From contig NZ_RXNQ01000035.1 in NCBI RefSeq assembly GCF_004138205.1, forward strand, positions 62,001 through 126,000: a stretch of 64,000 nucleotides of DNA. The letters run 5' to 3'. Source of the DNA: Pedobacter sp. SYP-B3415 (lineage in GTDB: Bacteria; Bacteroidota; Bacteroidia; Sphingobacteriales; Sphingobacteriaceae). The notes under the pieces were generated by a model that saw only the letters and a list, made by a program, of their open reading frames with translations, ran no database searches and was not told the DNA's origin. Both the position numbers and the translations under genes were made by a program. This document shows, one piece after another, positions 24,883 through 34,495 of this stretch; the stretch's first letter is position 1, and each line of letters opens with the position of its first letter.

Positions 24883-27800
24883 ATGCAAAATCTTTTTTGC
24901 AAGAAAGGCATTTATGTGCCCGGATCTTTGAGTATCAATCGTATTCTCCTCTTTTATATGAAAATAAGTGCCTGCCTGGTAGTTATTTTGCTAATGACCC
25001 TCCAATTATTATCTGCAAACACCGGACGGGCCCAAAGCGTAAATACAAAAACAATTACGGTATCGTTCAATGACGTAAGCCTGAAAGAGGCGCTCGGTAA
25101 AATATCCGCCTTGTCCGGTTTCCAGTTTGCCTATCCGACAGAACACGTCAGCCGCTATCAGCATATATCTGTTGAAAAACAAACGGCTACCGTAGCGGGC
25201 GTTCTGAGCCAGGTACTCGCTTCGACAGACATGACGTACACGCAGCAGGGCAATTCGATCATCCTGTTTCTGCGCAGCAGCGGCGCCCGGAAAGAACAGC
25301 CACTGCCGCCCCGAACAATTAAGGGGCGCGTAACAGACAGCAGAGGCGAGCCGCTGGCCGGCGTGAGCATTAAGATAAAGGGTGCCGCAACAGGAGTTTT
25401 ATCCAACACCAACGGCACTTACAGTATCCAGGTAACGGAAAACGACCGGGCACTCATTTTCAGTTATGTAGGTTATCTCACGGCCGAAGTTGCAATCAGC
25501 GCCAAAGATCTCATTGACCTGCAACTAAAAGAGACAGCAACAGACCTGAACGAAGTCCTGGTTATAGGTTATGGTTCGGTAAAAAAGAAAGACCTGACCG
25601 GCGCGGTCGGCAGCGTTGACGTGGTACAGTTGGCCAAAGCGCCGGTTGCATCCTTTGATCAGGCCCTGGCCGGTCGCATAGCGGGTGTGCAGGTATCATC
25701 GATCGAAGACGGACAGCCCGGCTCGGGCATGAACATCGTCATCAGGGGAAATAACTCGCTTACCCAATCGAACGCGCCGCTGTATGTGGTAGACGGATTC
25801 CCGATCGAAAACCTGCAGACGGCGGGCATTAATCCTGATGACATCCAGTCTATCAACATTCTCAAAGACGCTTCAGCCACCGCCATATACGGTGCCCGGG
25901 CTGCAAACGGCGTGATCGTAATTGAAACAAAAAAGGGAAAAACCGGTAAAGCCGTTATCAGCCTGAATTCATCCCTAGGTACAGAAACTGCGCCGAAGAC
26001 CATGGATATGCTCAGTCCATACGAATTTGTAAAATACGAATATGAGCGCTATGGAACCGGGCCCGACCAGCTGGGTTATTTCACCAACAACAGGACCGTA
26101 GAGAATTACAGGGACATCGAGGGAATAGACTGGCAGGACAAGCTGTTCAGAACCGGCATAACACAAATCCATAACGTGGCCATGCGCGGCGGATCTGATC
26201 AAACGAAATACGCCATTTCGGGTTCCATGTATAATGCTGGCGGCGTCGTGGTGAACAGCGGTTTCGAACGCTACCAGGGTCGCATCTCTTTAGATCAAAC
26301 GTTTAGTAAGAAGTTCAAAACCGGTGTCAACGTCAACTACAGCAACCAGTTTACCTATGGTCAGCTGCTTGGCCGTACATCGGCCACCTCAAATACAACC
26401 ATCAGCGGTTTTCTGCTTTATTCGGTATGGGGCTACCGCCCGGTTACCGGTTCAGATGCCGATGCCTTAAGCCTGGAGGATCAGTTGCTGGACAATGGCG
26501 TTGATCCGGCATCCGATTTCCGCATTAATCCCATCCTATCGGCCGAAAACACACTGCGGCAGCGCAAGATAAACAACCTTACCGCGAACGCATATGCCAG
26601 CTACGACCTGTCGAAAGAATTCACACTTAAGATAACGGGCGGCCTGAATACATGGTTCAGCCGCAATGAGGAGTTCTATAATTCTCAAACGGTGCGGGGC
26701 ACTCCTTTACGGGTTAACAACATTAACGGCATAAACGGTTCCGTTGCAAACGGGCAAAATACCGACTGGCTCAATGAAAACACGCTAACCTGGGATAAAA
26801 AACTGGGCGGCGGCCACCGCCTGGAAGTCTTGGGCGGGGTAACTTTCCAGGGTGTCAGATCAACCGCAAACGGCTTTTCGGCTATCCTCGTGCCGAACGA
26901 ATCATTGGGGATAGCGGGCCTGGCACAAGGTACACCACTCGAGACAACAACCAATGCCAGCAGCAACCGGCTTGCTTCGGTGCTTGGCCGGGTTAACTAT
27001 AATTTTAAATCCAGGTACCTGCTGACAGCTACCATGCGGGCCGACGGCTCCTCGAAATTTGCACCCGGACGCAGATGGGGCTATTTTCCCTCAGGCGCTT
27101 TCGCCTGGCGCATGAGCCAGGAACCCTTTCTGAAGAAAATTCCGGCTATCAGTGATGCCAAACTTCGCGTCAGTTACGGACTTACCGGCAACAACCGCGT
27201 CAGCGACTTCGCCTACCTGGCCGCTATAGACCTGAACGATCTTGCCAGCTATTCATTCAACAACCAGCGGCTTTACGGTTTAAACATCACGCGCCTGGGC
27301 AACCCGAACCTGAAATGGGAAAGCACCGGCCAGGTTGATGCAGGTTATGACCTTAGCCTGTTCAAAGACAGGGTAAGCCTGGTTGTGGACTGGTACCGCA
27401 AAACCACTTACGATCTGCTGCTTAACGCTCAGCTTCCCTACACAACAGGCTTCAGCAATTCATTTAAGAACATTGGCAAAATACGTAATGAAGGCTGGGA
27501 ATTTACGCTTAATACAGTTAACATACACACACCAAAGTTCAGTTGGGAAAGTAATTTCAACATCAGTTTTAACAGGAACAAAATCCTTGCGCTTGCCGAA
27601 AATCAGCCCAATCTGCTTTCAAACATCAGGTCTTTTGTAAGCCGTATGGCTGAAGAGCCGCTCTATATTGCCGAGGTGGGAAAACCCGCGGCGATGTTTT
27701 ATGGCCTGATCTGGGACGGCGTGTATCAGTACAGCGATTTCGACCAGCCTTCGCCGGGCACCTACATCCTGCGGGCCAGCGTACCCACAAACGGCGACAT

Positions 27801-28395
27801 CCGCAGTGCCATTAAACCCGGCGACATCAAATACAAAGACATTAACCAGGACGGCGTGATTGATGCGAACGATAAAACGGTGATCGGAAACGCGATCCCG
27901 CTGCATGTCGGCGGGTTCTCGAACAGCTTCAGCTATAAGGGATTTGACCTGAGTATCCTGATGCAATGGTCTTACGGAAACAAAATCATGAATGCAAACC
28001 GCCTCATCTTCGAGGGAAACATTACGGAGACGCCTCACTTTAATCAGTTTGCAAGCTGGGCCAACCGCTGGACACCTGAAAACCAGACCAACGAACTGTT
28101 TCGTGCCGGCGGCGGCGGTCCCCAGGTCATGTCATCGCGAACACTTGAAGACGGCTCCTACCTGCGGCTGAAAACCGTGGCCCTGAGTTACACACTTCCG
28201 CTGGCTTTCATTCGCAGGGCAAAGATCCGCTCCCTCGCTCTTAGCGCATCTGCACAGAACCTGTATACCTGGACAAATTATTCGGGTCTGGACCCTGAAG
28301 TATCCGTTCAAAACTCGACCCTCACACCCGGCTTTGACTTTTCTGCATATCCACATTCACGTACACTCGTGTTCGGACTCAAAGCAGCATTCTAA
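24883..28395 (+). CDS. SusC-like TonB-dependent outer-membrane receptor with STN signalling domain
   Basis: 1170 residues. N-terminal signal region (through NTGRAQ), an STN domain (VSFNDVSLKEALGKISALSGFQF, residues ~60-130) that contacts FecR, a carboxypeptidase-like domain (KGRVTDSRGEPLAGVSIKIKG, GTYSIQV), the TonB-box region LNEVLVIGYGSVKKKDLTGAV, plug (PVASFDQALAGRIAGVQV, VDGFPIENLQTAGINPDDI, ILKDASATAIYGARAANGV) and a long barrel ending RTLVFGLKAAF. Imports a ligand bound by SusD. The STN domain explains the ECF/FecR pair beside it. Ligand deduced only from the enzymes downstream. Confidence 0.96.
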   Translation: MQNLFCKKGIYVPGSLSINRILLFYMKISACLVVILLMTLQLLSANTGRAQSVNTKTITVSFNDVSLKEALGKISALSGFQFAYPTEHVSRYQHISVEKQTATVAGVLSQVLASTDMTYTQQGNSIILFLRSSGARKEQPLPPRTIKGRVTDSRGEPLAGVSIKIKGAATGVLSNTNGTYSIQVTENDRALIFSYVGYLTAEVAISAKDLIDLQLKETATDLNEVLVIGYGSVKKKDLTGAVGSVDVVQLAKAPVASFDQALAGRIAGVQVSSIEDGQPGSGMNIVIRGNNSLTQSNAPLYVVDGFPIENLQTAGINPDDIQSINILKDASATAIYGARAANGVIVIETKKGKTGKAVISLNSSLGTETAPKTMDMLSPYEFVKYEYERYGTGPDQLGYFTNNRTVENYRDIEGIDWQDKLFRTGITQIHNVAMRGGSDQTKYAISGSMYNAGGVVVNSGFERYQGRISLDQTFSKKFKTGVNVNYSNQFTYGQLLGRTSATSNTTISGFLLYSVWGYRPVTGSDADALSLEDQLLDNGVDPASDFRINPILSAENTLRQRKINNLTANAYASYDLSKEFTLKITGGLNTWFSRNEEFYNSQTVRGTPLRVNNINGINGSVANGQNTDWLNENTLTWDKKLGGGHRLEVLGGVTFQGVRSTANGFSAILVPNESLGIAGLAQGTPLETTTNASSNRLASVLGRVNYNFKSRYLLTATMRADGSSKFAPGRRWGYFPSGAFAWRMSQEPFLKKIPAISDAKLRVSYGLTGNNRVSDFAYLAAIDLNDLASYSFNNQRLYGLNITRLGNPNLKWESTGQVDAGYDLSLFKDRVSLVVDWYRKTTYDLLLNAQLPYTTGFSNSFKNIGKIRNEGWEFTLNTVNIHTPKFSWESNFNISFNRNKILALAENQPNLLSNIRSFVSRMAEEPLYIAEVGKPAAMFYGLIWDGVYQYSDFDQPSPGTYILRASVPTNGDIRSAIKPGDIKYKDINQDGVIDANDKTVIGNAIPLHVGGFSNSFSYKGFDLSILMQWSYGNKIMNANRLIFEGNITETPHFNQFASWANRWTPENQTNELFRAGGGGPQVMSSRTLEDGSYLRLKTVALSYTLPLAFIRRAKIRSLALSASAQNLYTWTNYSGLDPEVSVQNSTLTPGFDFSAYPHSRTLVFGLKAAF

Positions 28396-28414
28396 GCCAC
28401 TTAAACAAGATTTT

Positions 28415-30007
28415 ATGAAAAAGACATATACTTTCCTGCTCCTTCTTATTCTGATTACCAGCGGGTCATGCAAAAAATTTCTCGACACGCAGCCTGAAGA
28501 TTTCCTGTCGCCGGAGTACTATTATACGAACGAAACACAGATCAACACGGCACTCGCAGGTATCTACAGCGTCATGGCCGACACCCGGAATGAGGAGCCT
28601 TTTTATGCGGCCAGTTATATCAGCGCAATGGGAACCGAAGGCGATGACGGCTATTACCGCAAGGGGCCTGACCGTAACATTGTAGGCCAGTTTCTTTACA
28701 ATGCGAGTGTGCCGGCCATCTCACACCTCTGGTCTGGTTTGTATGAAGGCATTAACCTGGCGAACCTGATGCTGGAAAGAATAGACGGCGCAGATATGAG
28801 CCCGGCTAAAAAAGAAGTTGCCCGGGGCGAAGCAATGTTCCTGAGGGCTTATTACTACTTCATTCTGGTATCAAACTGGGGCGATGTTCCGCTCAAACTG
28901 TCATCCACCACCTCACCGCTCAACAATGACATCGAGCGCAGCGCTTCAAAAGTTGTCTATGCCCAGATCACAAAAGATATGGAAACCGCTTACAATCTCG
29001 TTCCTACCGCGACAACAGTAGGTTTTGGCGGCCGCATCAATAAATCGGCCGTAGCTGGGATCCTGGCCCGGGTTTATCTTTACTGGGCGGGCGCACCGCT
29101 TAACGATGCTTCCAAATATCAGAATGCGCGCGACTGGGCAAAAAAGATCATGGATTCGCAGGAACATACCCTTAACCCGTCATACCAGCAGATATTTATC
29201 AACTATGCAGCCGACAAGTATGATGTAAAAGAATCCATCTGGGAAGTAGAGTTTTATGGTAACCGTACTGACCGACCGCGCCAGGCGGGTCTGGTTGGCA
29301 ATTACATCGGCATCCGCAATACGGGCGATGAGGTTGGCAACAGCAATGCAAATGTGCGGGCCACCGCCCGCTTGTACCGTCTATATGGTAACGGGGATCT
29401 GCGCCGCGACTGGGCCATTGCGCCGTTTCAGTATACGCCGGTCAACTCCAGTACCAAAGTCAACTACAGCACCAGCGCCATCTGGAACCGGGATGCGGGC
29501 AAGTACCGCCGCGAGTATGAGGTATTCCTTCCAAAATCAAAAGGTTATACACCCATCAACTATCCGATTCTGAGGTATGCCGATGTACTGCTTATGTTCG
29601 CCGAAGCGGAGAACCAGCTAAGCGGACCAACCGCTGAGGCGGTCAATGCGGTAAACATGGTACGCAGACGCGGTTACGGGAAAAATCCGGCAACAGCAGA
29701 CGCAACAGCTGACCTGCGCGCCAGCCAGTATGCCGACAGGACTGCCTTTTTGCAGGTTATACAAGATGAGCGTTCCCGGGAGTTGTGCTTCGAGTCCCTG
29801 CGTAAGTACGACCTGATACGCTGGGGCACTTATCTCTTTGCCATGAAAGCGGTAGGCGCTGAATATCAGAGCGCTTCGGGTGTGCCCTCTGATGCAAAAA
29901 ACGTGGTTCCCTCACTGCAACTCATTGATCAGAAACACCTCCTGTGGCCCATACCCACCCACGATTTATCCCTGAACAGAAAACTGACACAGAATCCCGG
30001 CTGGTAA
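28415..30007 (+). CDS. SusD/RagB-family nutrient-binding lipoprotein
   Basis: 530 residues from the ATG at 28415, the start that gives a lipoprotein signal (KKTYTFLLLLILITSGSCKKF). N-terminal SusD helices (FLSPEYYYTNETQINTALAGIYSVM), TPR-like middle (EAMFLRAYYYFILVSNWGDVPL) and C-terminal RagB part (PILRYADVLLMFAEAENQL, QDERSRELCFESLRKYDLIRWG). Ends in a typical WPIPTHDLSLNRKLTQNPGW. Sits on the SusC barrel as lid and captures the substrate at the surface. 19 bases after SusC. Confidence 0.95.
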   Translation: MKKTYTFLLLLILITSGSCKKFLDTQPEDFLSPEYYYTNETQINTALAGIYSVMADTRNEEPFYAASYISAMGTEGDDGYYRKGPDRNIVGQFLYNASVPAISHLWSGLYEGINLANLMLERIDGADMSPAKKEVARGEAMFLRAYYYFILVSNWGDVPLKLSSTTSPLNNDIERSASKVVYAQITKDMETAYNLVPTATTVGFGGRINKSAVAGILARVYLYWAGAPLNDASKYQNARDWAKKIMDSQEHTLNPSYQQIFINYAADKYDVKESIWEVEFYGNRTDRPRQAGLVGNYIGIRNTGDEVGNSNANVRATARLYRLYGNGDLRRDWAIAPFQYTPVNSSTKVNYSTSAIWNRDAGKYRREYEVFLPKSKGYTPINYPILRYADVLLMFAEAENQLSGPTAEAVNAVNMVRRRGYGKNPATADATADLRASQYADRTAFLQVIQDERSRELCFESLRKYDLIRWGTYLFAMKAVGAEYQSASGVPSDAKNVVPSLQLIDQKHLLWPIPTHDLSLNRKLTQNPGW

Positions 30008-30030
30008 ACATCAGCTTCTAAGAATTTATT

Positions 30031-30987
30031 ATGAAAAGGACTTATTTATACCTGTTGAGCCTGCTGTTACTGTTTGCAGCAGCCTGCGACAAATCTATGG
30101 ACGTAAGCGCACCCGGCTTTGAAGTGACCGGCTATAGCGTAAAAAACGCTATTGACAGCGCCGGAAATGCCGTAAAAAGCGTAACCTTTACTTTCAGCGG
30201 CAATGCTGATGTGGTCTCCTTTTACTCAGGCGAAACGCTGAGAGATTACGCCTTCAAAGACGGCAGGATTGTAAAAACTAAAAATGTCCAGATGTCTTTC
30301 AGCTCAAATTGTAAACTCAACAGCGGGACCGCCGCGTTGAACAATCAGCTGTCTGTAGTTGCTTCGACCAACTTTAGCGGACAGCTGACAGACGAGGCTG
30401 TACAGGCGGCAACCTGGAAAGATATATCTGACCGTTTCCAACTTTCTCCGCTTGTTACAACTGATAACTTCCTGCCTTCAGGCACTGCAGATATGTCTGA
30501 CCTGTTTGAAAAAGGCAAACCGCTCTACATTGCCTTTAAATATGTTACACCCCCGCAAACAACCGCGATCAGGCATACACAGTGGCGCATACGCGACTAC
30601 CTGCTGGCCCGCACCACAGATCTGGGTGTCAATGTGCTTGGAAGCCAGTCGGCAAGTCCATGGAACATGTATCACAAAGGTCCGGTGGAGTCAGGCCGTT
30701 CCAGCAATACAACCACACAGATAATTTTGCGGGGAAACAACAGCGCTGCTAACTTTTCGCAGCCTACTGAAGACTGGGCTGTCTCGCCCGCCCTTCAGAT
30801 CACAGAAGACACTGACAACGGACCTGACAGACCGTTCGCCATCAAAAACCGGATAGAACTGCCCCTGACATCGTATTCCTTTAACTATGTAAAACCCGGC
30901 AAATACAAGGCGGTCTTTGTGGCTACAAATGTGACTTCGGGGCAGGAAGTGCAGGTTGTGAAATCGATAGACCTGGTCATCCCATAA
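30031..30987 (+). CDS. DUF5017 surface lipoprotein
   Basis: 318 residues with lipoprotein signal (MKRTYLYLLSLLLLFAAACDK). The mature part starts with a PKD/Ig-like stretch (VKSVTFTFSGNADVVSFYSGE) and continues as the DUF5017 module (FQLSPLVTTDNFLPSGTADMSDLF, YIAFKYVTP, NTTTQIILRGNNSAANFSQP, EDWAVSPAL). Members sit next to SusCD pairs and are thought to be substrate-binding surface proteins; no biochemical role is established to my knowledge. Co-transcribed, two bases before the next start. Confidence 0.82.
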   Translation: MKRTYLYLLSLLLLFAAACDKSMDVSAPGFEVTGYSVKNAIDSAGNAVKSVTFTFSGNADVVSFYSGETLRDYAFKDGRIVKTKNVQMSFSSNCKLNSGTAALNNQLSVVASTNFSGQLTDEAVQAATWKDISDRFQLSPLVTTDNFLPSGTADMSDLFEKGKPLYIAFKYVTPPQTTAIRHTQWRIRDYLLARTTDLGVNVLGSQSASPWNMYHKGPVESGRSSNTTTQIILRGNNSAANFSQPTEDWAVSPALQITEDTDNGPDRPFAIKNRIELPLTSYSFNYVKPGKYKAVFVATNVTSGQEVQVVKSIDLVIP

Positions 30988-30989
30988 CC

Positions 30990-31919
30990 ATGCGTATGTC
31001 CAGGCTATTACGTAGCGGTTTAATGTTGTTGCTTGGCATTGCCTTGTCGCTGTCTGCTGCTGCGCAGGATGTTGTGCGGCAGGATATTGCGTCCATCCGC
31101 CGGAGAGGCGAAGACAAGCAAATTTTAATCGCAACGCACCGGGGCGGGCTCTGGCACCGCTTTCCCGAAAACTCCCTCGAGGCGATCCGCGCAGCGTTGA
31201 AACTCGGGGCAGACTTTATAGAGGTCGATGTGCGCAAAACAAAAGACGGCGCGCTCATCCTGATGCATGACCAGACGCTTGACCGGTGTACCAATGGCAA
31301 AGGGCGGGTCAGCGATTATACACTGGCAGAAATTAAAGGGCTTTGTTTGCGGGATAAAAACAAACGGCTGACCAGTTACCGCGTACCTACACTGAAAGAA
31401 GCATTGTTGGTTATGAAGGGAAAAGTTTTTATCAAAGTCGATAAATATAACGAAGAGCAGATTTTTGACAGGATCCTGGATCTATTGCGGGAAACGGGTA
31501 CGGCGAGGCAGGCTTCTTTCCGCGTTGGGCTAAATCACAAGAAGTTCAGAAAAACATACGGGGCGGCAGCAGGTACGGTGCATTTCTTTCCTGCCCTGGA
31601 AGGCGACAGCCTGCGTGGCGATCTGACAGCGAAAACAGAACGTTTTCAAACCCGGGTAAATCCTGTTGTATTCCAGGCTAAATTTAAAGACAGCACATCG
31701 TTCATCGTTCCCCGCATGTTGCCCATAAACCGCGCCGGATACCATGTATGGGTCATGTCAACACGTCCCTACTATTGTGGCGGCTGGGATGACGCTGTTT
31801 CACTGAAAGACCCCGAACGGGGCTGGGGCCGGCTCATTACCCATGGTGTCACGATCATCGAAACAGACCATCCCGAAGAACTGCGCTACTATCTGAAAAG
31901 TAAAAATCTGCATCCATAG
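30990..31919 (+). CDS. secreted glycerophosphodiester phosphodiesterase (first of two)
   Basis: GDPD-fold TIM barrel. Signal peptide (LLLGIALSLSAAAQ), then ATHRGGLWHRFPENSLEAI (catalytic His-Arg), FIEVDVRKTKDGALILMHDQTLDR (metal-binding Glu and Asp, catalytic His), VPTLKEALLV and a C-terminal ETDHPEELRYYL. 309 residues. Family enzymes hydrolyse glycerophosphodiesters to sn-glycerol-3-phosphate and an alcohol. In the middle one metal-ligand region reads FIKVDKYNE rather than the usual DIK form, so metal binding may differ. Almost contiguous with the DUF5017 gene and the second copy. Confidence 0.9.
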   Translation: MRMSRLLRSGLMLLLGIALSLSAAAQDVVRQDIASIRRRGEDKQILIATHRGGLWHRFPENSLEAIRAALKLGADFIEVDVRKTKDGALILMHDQTLDRCTNGKGRVSDYTLAEIKGLCLRDKNKRLTSYRVPTLKEALLVMKGKVFIKVDKYNEEQIFDRILDLLRETGTARQASFRVGLNHKKFRKTYGAAAGTVHFFPALEGDSLRGDLTAKTERFQTRVNPVVFQAKFKDSTSFIVPRMLPINRAGYHVWVMSTRPYYCGGWDDAVSLKDPERGWGRLITHGVTIIETDHPEELRYYLKSKNLHP

Positions 31920-31931
31920 GATATAACCATC

Positions 31932-32834
31932 ATGAAAAAAATCATCATAGCCCTGCTCTTACCCGGCGCCTTTTACATGAGTGCCTGTGCACAGTCTGCA
32001 ACCGCTGTCAAGGCTAAAATGGCCTCGATATTTAACCCGGCTCATAGCCAACCGTTGGTTTGCGCACATCGTGGCGACTGGCGTAATGCGCCCGAAAATT
32101 CAATTCAGGCCCTCAAAAACTGCATCTCTATGGGTGTTGACATCATGGAGATCGACCTGAAGAAAACCAAAGACGGACATCTCATCGTCATGCATGACAA
32201 AACGATTGACCGCACCGTAAAAGGCAAAGGGAAACCGGAAGATCTGAACCTTGCCGACATCAAAAAAATGTGGCTGCGTAACGGAACCGGGCATGCTACC
32301 AACCACCGTGTACCTACTTTCGAAGAGCTGATGCGCGAAGCAAAAGACAAGATCATTATTGACATTGATAAGGGGTATACGTACTTTGATGATGTCGTGG
32401 CTGTGCTTCGAAAAACGGGCACCATGGATCAGGTAATTCTCAATATTACCAAAGACCTGCCATTTGACAGCGTAAAAGCCGCACACCCGGATATGCCGGC
32501 AGGGCTGGTCCTGATGCCTGTAATTGACCTGGCAAATGCCGATGCAGCTGCGATTGCAAACAGCTATAAACCCTATAAAAAGATTGTTTTTCAGTTTGAC
32601 TTTAACAACGACAAGCTGCCCCTGTTAAGGCAGGTTGGTTCCCTGCGCAAACAGGGCTTTGGCATCTGGTTTAACAGCATCTGGCCCGAAACCTCCGGCG
32701 GTCATCATGATGATCGGGCTGTCGAGGAAAATCAACCCGATGAATCCTGGGGCTGGATGAAAAAGATGAACACCTCAATTATACAAACCGACCGGCCCGA
32801 GGCACTTTTAAATTATTTCAAACGCCGTACATAA
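31932..32834 (+). CDS. secreted glycerophosphodiester phosphodiesterase (second of two)
   Basis: GDPD-family protein of 300 residues with a lipoprotein-like signal (LLLPGAFYMSACAQ). Motifs: CAHRGDWRNAPENSIQAL, IMEIDLKKTKDGHLIVMHDKTIDR, VPTFEELMREAKDKIIIDIDKGY, and a closing IIQTDRPEALLNYF. It is clearly related to the preceding gene but diverged, with a distinct insertion (PETSGGHHDDRAVEENQPD) near the C-terminus. Two paralogues in one operon suggest two linkages or two locations. Its stop overlaps the next start (TAATG). Confidence 0.9.
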   Translation: MKKIIIALLLPGAFYMSACAQSATAVKAKMASIFNPAHSQPLVCAHRGDWRNAPENSIQALKNCISMGVDIMEIDLKKTKDGHLIVMHDKTIDRTVKGKGKPEDLNLADIKKMWLRNGTGHATNHRVPTFEELMREAKDKIIIDIDKGYTYFDDVVAVLRKTGTMDQVILNITKDLPFDSVKAAHPDMPAGLVLMPVIDLANADAAAIANSYKPYKKIVFQFDFNNDKLPLLRQVGSLRKQGFGIWFNSIWPETSGGHHDDRAVEENQPDESWGWMKKMNTSIIQTDRPEALLNYFKRRT

Positions 32835-33622
32835 TGAGAATAGGAAATTTGGCCATACTAATCCTGGTCGCCATAGGGATGATGGGTGCCACCCTGCCCG
32901 GCCCGCAAAGCGGTAAAGTGCAGGTCTATTTGTTAATGGGACAGTCGAACATGGCAGGCCGGGGCAGGGTTACAGCTGAATATAAAAATATGCAGCATGA
33001 GCGGGTGATCATGCTGACAAAAGATAAGGCATGGACGATAGCCAGGCATCCGATTCATTTCGATAAACCCGACGTTGCCGGCGTTGGTCCGGGCTTAAGT
33101 TTCGGTATCGAAATGGCGCGTGCCTATCCGAATGATACGATTGCGCTCGTTCCCTGCGCCGTGGGCGGCACGTCTATTAACAAGTGGGCGCCGGGAGCTT
33201 ATGATAAGTCAAGCAAAACCCGCCCGTATGATGATGCACTTGCCCGTATCAAAACAGCCATGAAAAAGGGCACGGTCAGGGGTGTGATCTGGCTGCAGGG
33301 CGAGGCCGACAGCGGCAGGGACAGCGCTGTAAATACCTATCTGGGAAAACTTACAACGCTTATTCATTCCATCAGAAAGGAAACGGGCAACCGTAAATTA
33401 CCGTGGATTGCCGGCGAGCTCGGTACCTACCGGCAGCGATATGTCATTTTTAACAGGGAGTTGGCCAATCTGCCCCTCCGGGTGAAGCACACATCAGTTA
33501 TTACATCAGAAGGTCTGGTGCACAAGGGCGACACGACTCATTTTGACAGCAAATCTGCAGATTTGTACGGCAAACGGTTTGCAGCTGACATGCTGCGTTT
33601 ACAAGAAAAGAAACTACGATAA
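32834..33622 (+). CDS. SGNH/SASA-family carbohydrate esterase
   Basis: 262 residues with an N-terminal hydrophobic export signal. Domain of the sialate O-acetylesterase (SASA/DUF303, CE6-like) type: VYLLMGQSNMAGRGR (nucleophile Ser), VPCAVGGTSINKWAPG, VIWLQGEADSGRDSA, and the catalytic Asp/His region KGDTTHFDSKSADLYG. Such enzymes remove O-acetyl or similar ester groups from sugars. Translationally coupled to the second GDPD (1-base overlap), which suggests the substrate is an esterified polyol- or sugar-phosphate. Confidence 0.85.
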   Translation: MRIGNLAILILVAIGMMGATLPGPQSGKVQVYLLMGQSNMAGRGRVTAEYKNMQHERVIMLTKDKAWTIARHPIHFDKPDVAGVGPGLSFGIEMARAYPNDTIALVPCAVGGTSINKWAPGAYDKSSKTRPYDDALARIKTAMKKGTVRGVIWLQGEADSGRDSAVNTYLGKLTTLIHSIRKETGNRKLPWIAGELGTYRQRYVIFNRELANLPLRVKHTSVITSEGLVHKGDTTHFDSKSADLYGKRFAADMLRLQEKKLR

Positions 33623-33644
33623 GACATCAAATCCAAGCAACACA

Positions 33645-34448
33645 ATGAAAGTTACGTCTATTTTAACAACGCTTTGTCTGTTAAACCTTTATGCTATAGC
33701 CCAGCTGCCTGACAACCTGCCTTTGAAACTCAGGGTCGGCACTTACAACGTCGGCCATTTCAATCAGGGCTCATTGGGCGGCTTTCAGGGTGGCGGCAGT
33801 CATGTTACTGCTGAAATGATGCGCTGGCGAAGCTGGATCGGCGCGCAATCGTTAGATATCCTGGGCCTGAACGAATGGAATGAGAACTTTGATAAGGGCT
33901 CAACAATTCAAGCCGCCGAAGCGCTGCTGAAACCTTATTACGCAAACTTGTATTTTGGCGACCGCAAACGTTGGATTTACAATGGCATCGCGACGAATTA
34001 CACCTTGCAGAATATCCGTCAGAAAAAATCATCGGGCGATTATTATATGATCCTCGGCGATTTAAAAATCGGAAAAAAAACGATCACAATTATCTCAGTA
34101 CATATCCCCTGGCAGAAAGACTGGCATATTCCGGCGCTCGATGCACTGATCAGCGAGCTTAACCGGCATGAATATTTTATTTGCATGGGTGATATAAACG
34201 CGCTTGACCAGGAACAGTTGCGATTTCAGAAAGAAGGATTTAATATCGCCAACGGCGGAAACATGGGTTGGTTTGCAACAGCTTCAGGTACCAATACGCT
34301 TGCAGGCCGCTCTGGCGGACCGAACACCAACATTGATAATATCATCACCAGTAAAAACATCCGGATCATGAACGTATCCGCTCCGCATACCGGACTGAAC
34401 GACCTCGATCACCTTCCCGTTCTGGCTGATGTTGTCGTAACCTGGTAA
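33645..34448 (+). CDS. secreted endonuclease/exonuclease/phosphatase (EEP) family enzyme
   Basis: About 268 residues from the ATG at 33645, which opens a signal peptide (TTLCLLNLYAIAQ); a longer frame overlapping the esterase gene is not needed. EEP fold marks: RVGTYNVGHFN, LNEWNENFD (metal Glu), ISVHIPWQKDWH, ICMGDINALDQE and NDLDHLPVLADV (catalytic His). Family members are Mg-dependent phosphodiesterases of nucleic acids, inositol phosphates or sphingomyelin. Its place at the end of the GDPD operon argues for an extracellular phosphodiester rather than DNA. Confidence 0.85.
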   Translation: MKVTSILTTLCLLNLYAIAQLPDNLPLKLRVGTYNVGHFNQGSLGGFQGGGSHVTAEMMRWRSWIGAQSLDILGLNEWNENFDKGSTIQAAEALLKPYYANLYFGDRKRWIYNGIATNYTLQNIRQKKSSGDYYMILGDLKIGKKTITIISVHIPWQKDWHIPALDALISELNRHEYFICMGDINALDQEQLRFQKEGFNIANGGNMGWFATASGTNTLAGRSGGPNTNIDNIITSKNIRIMNVSAPHTGLNDLDHLPVLADVVVTW

Positions 34449-34495
34449 TGACACATATCTAGCGCTTCGGCCTGTATCATGAGTTCAACGTTAGT

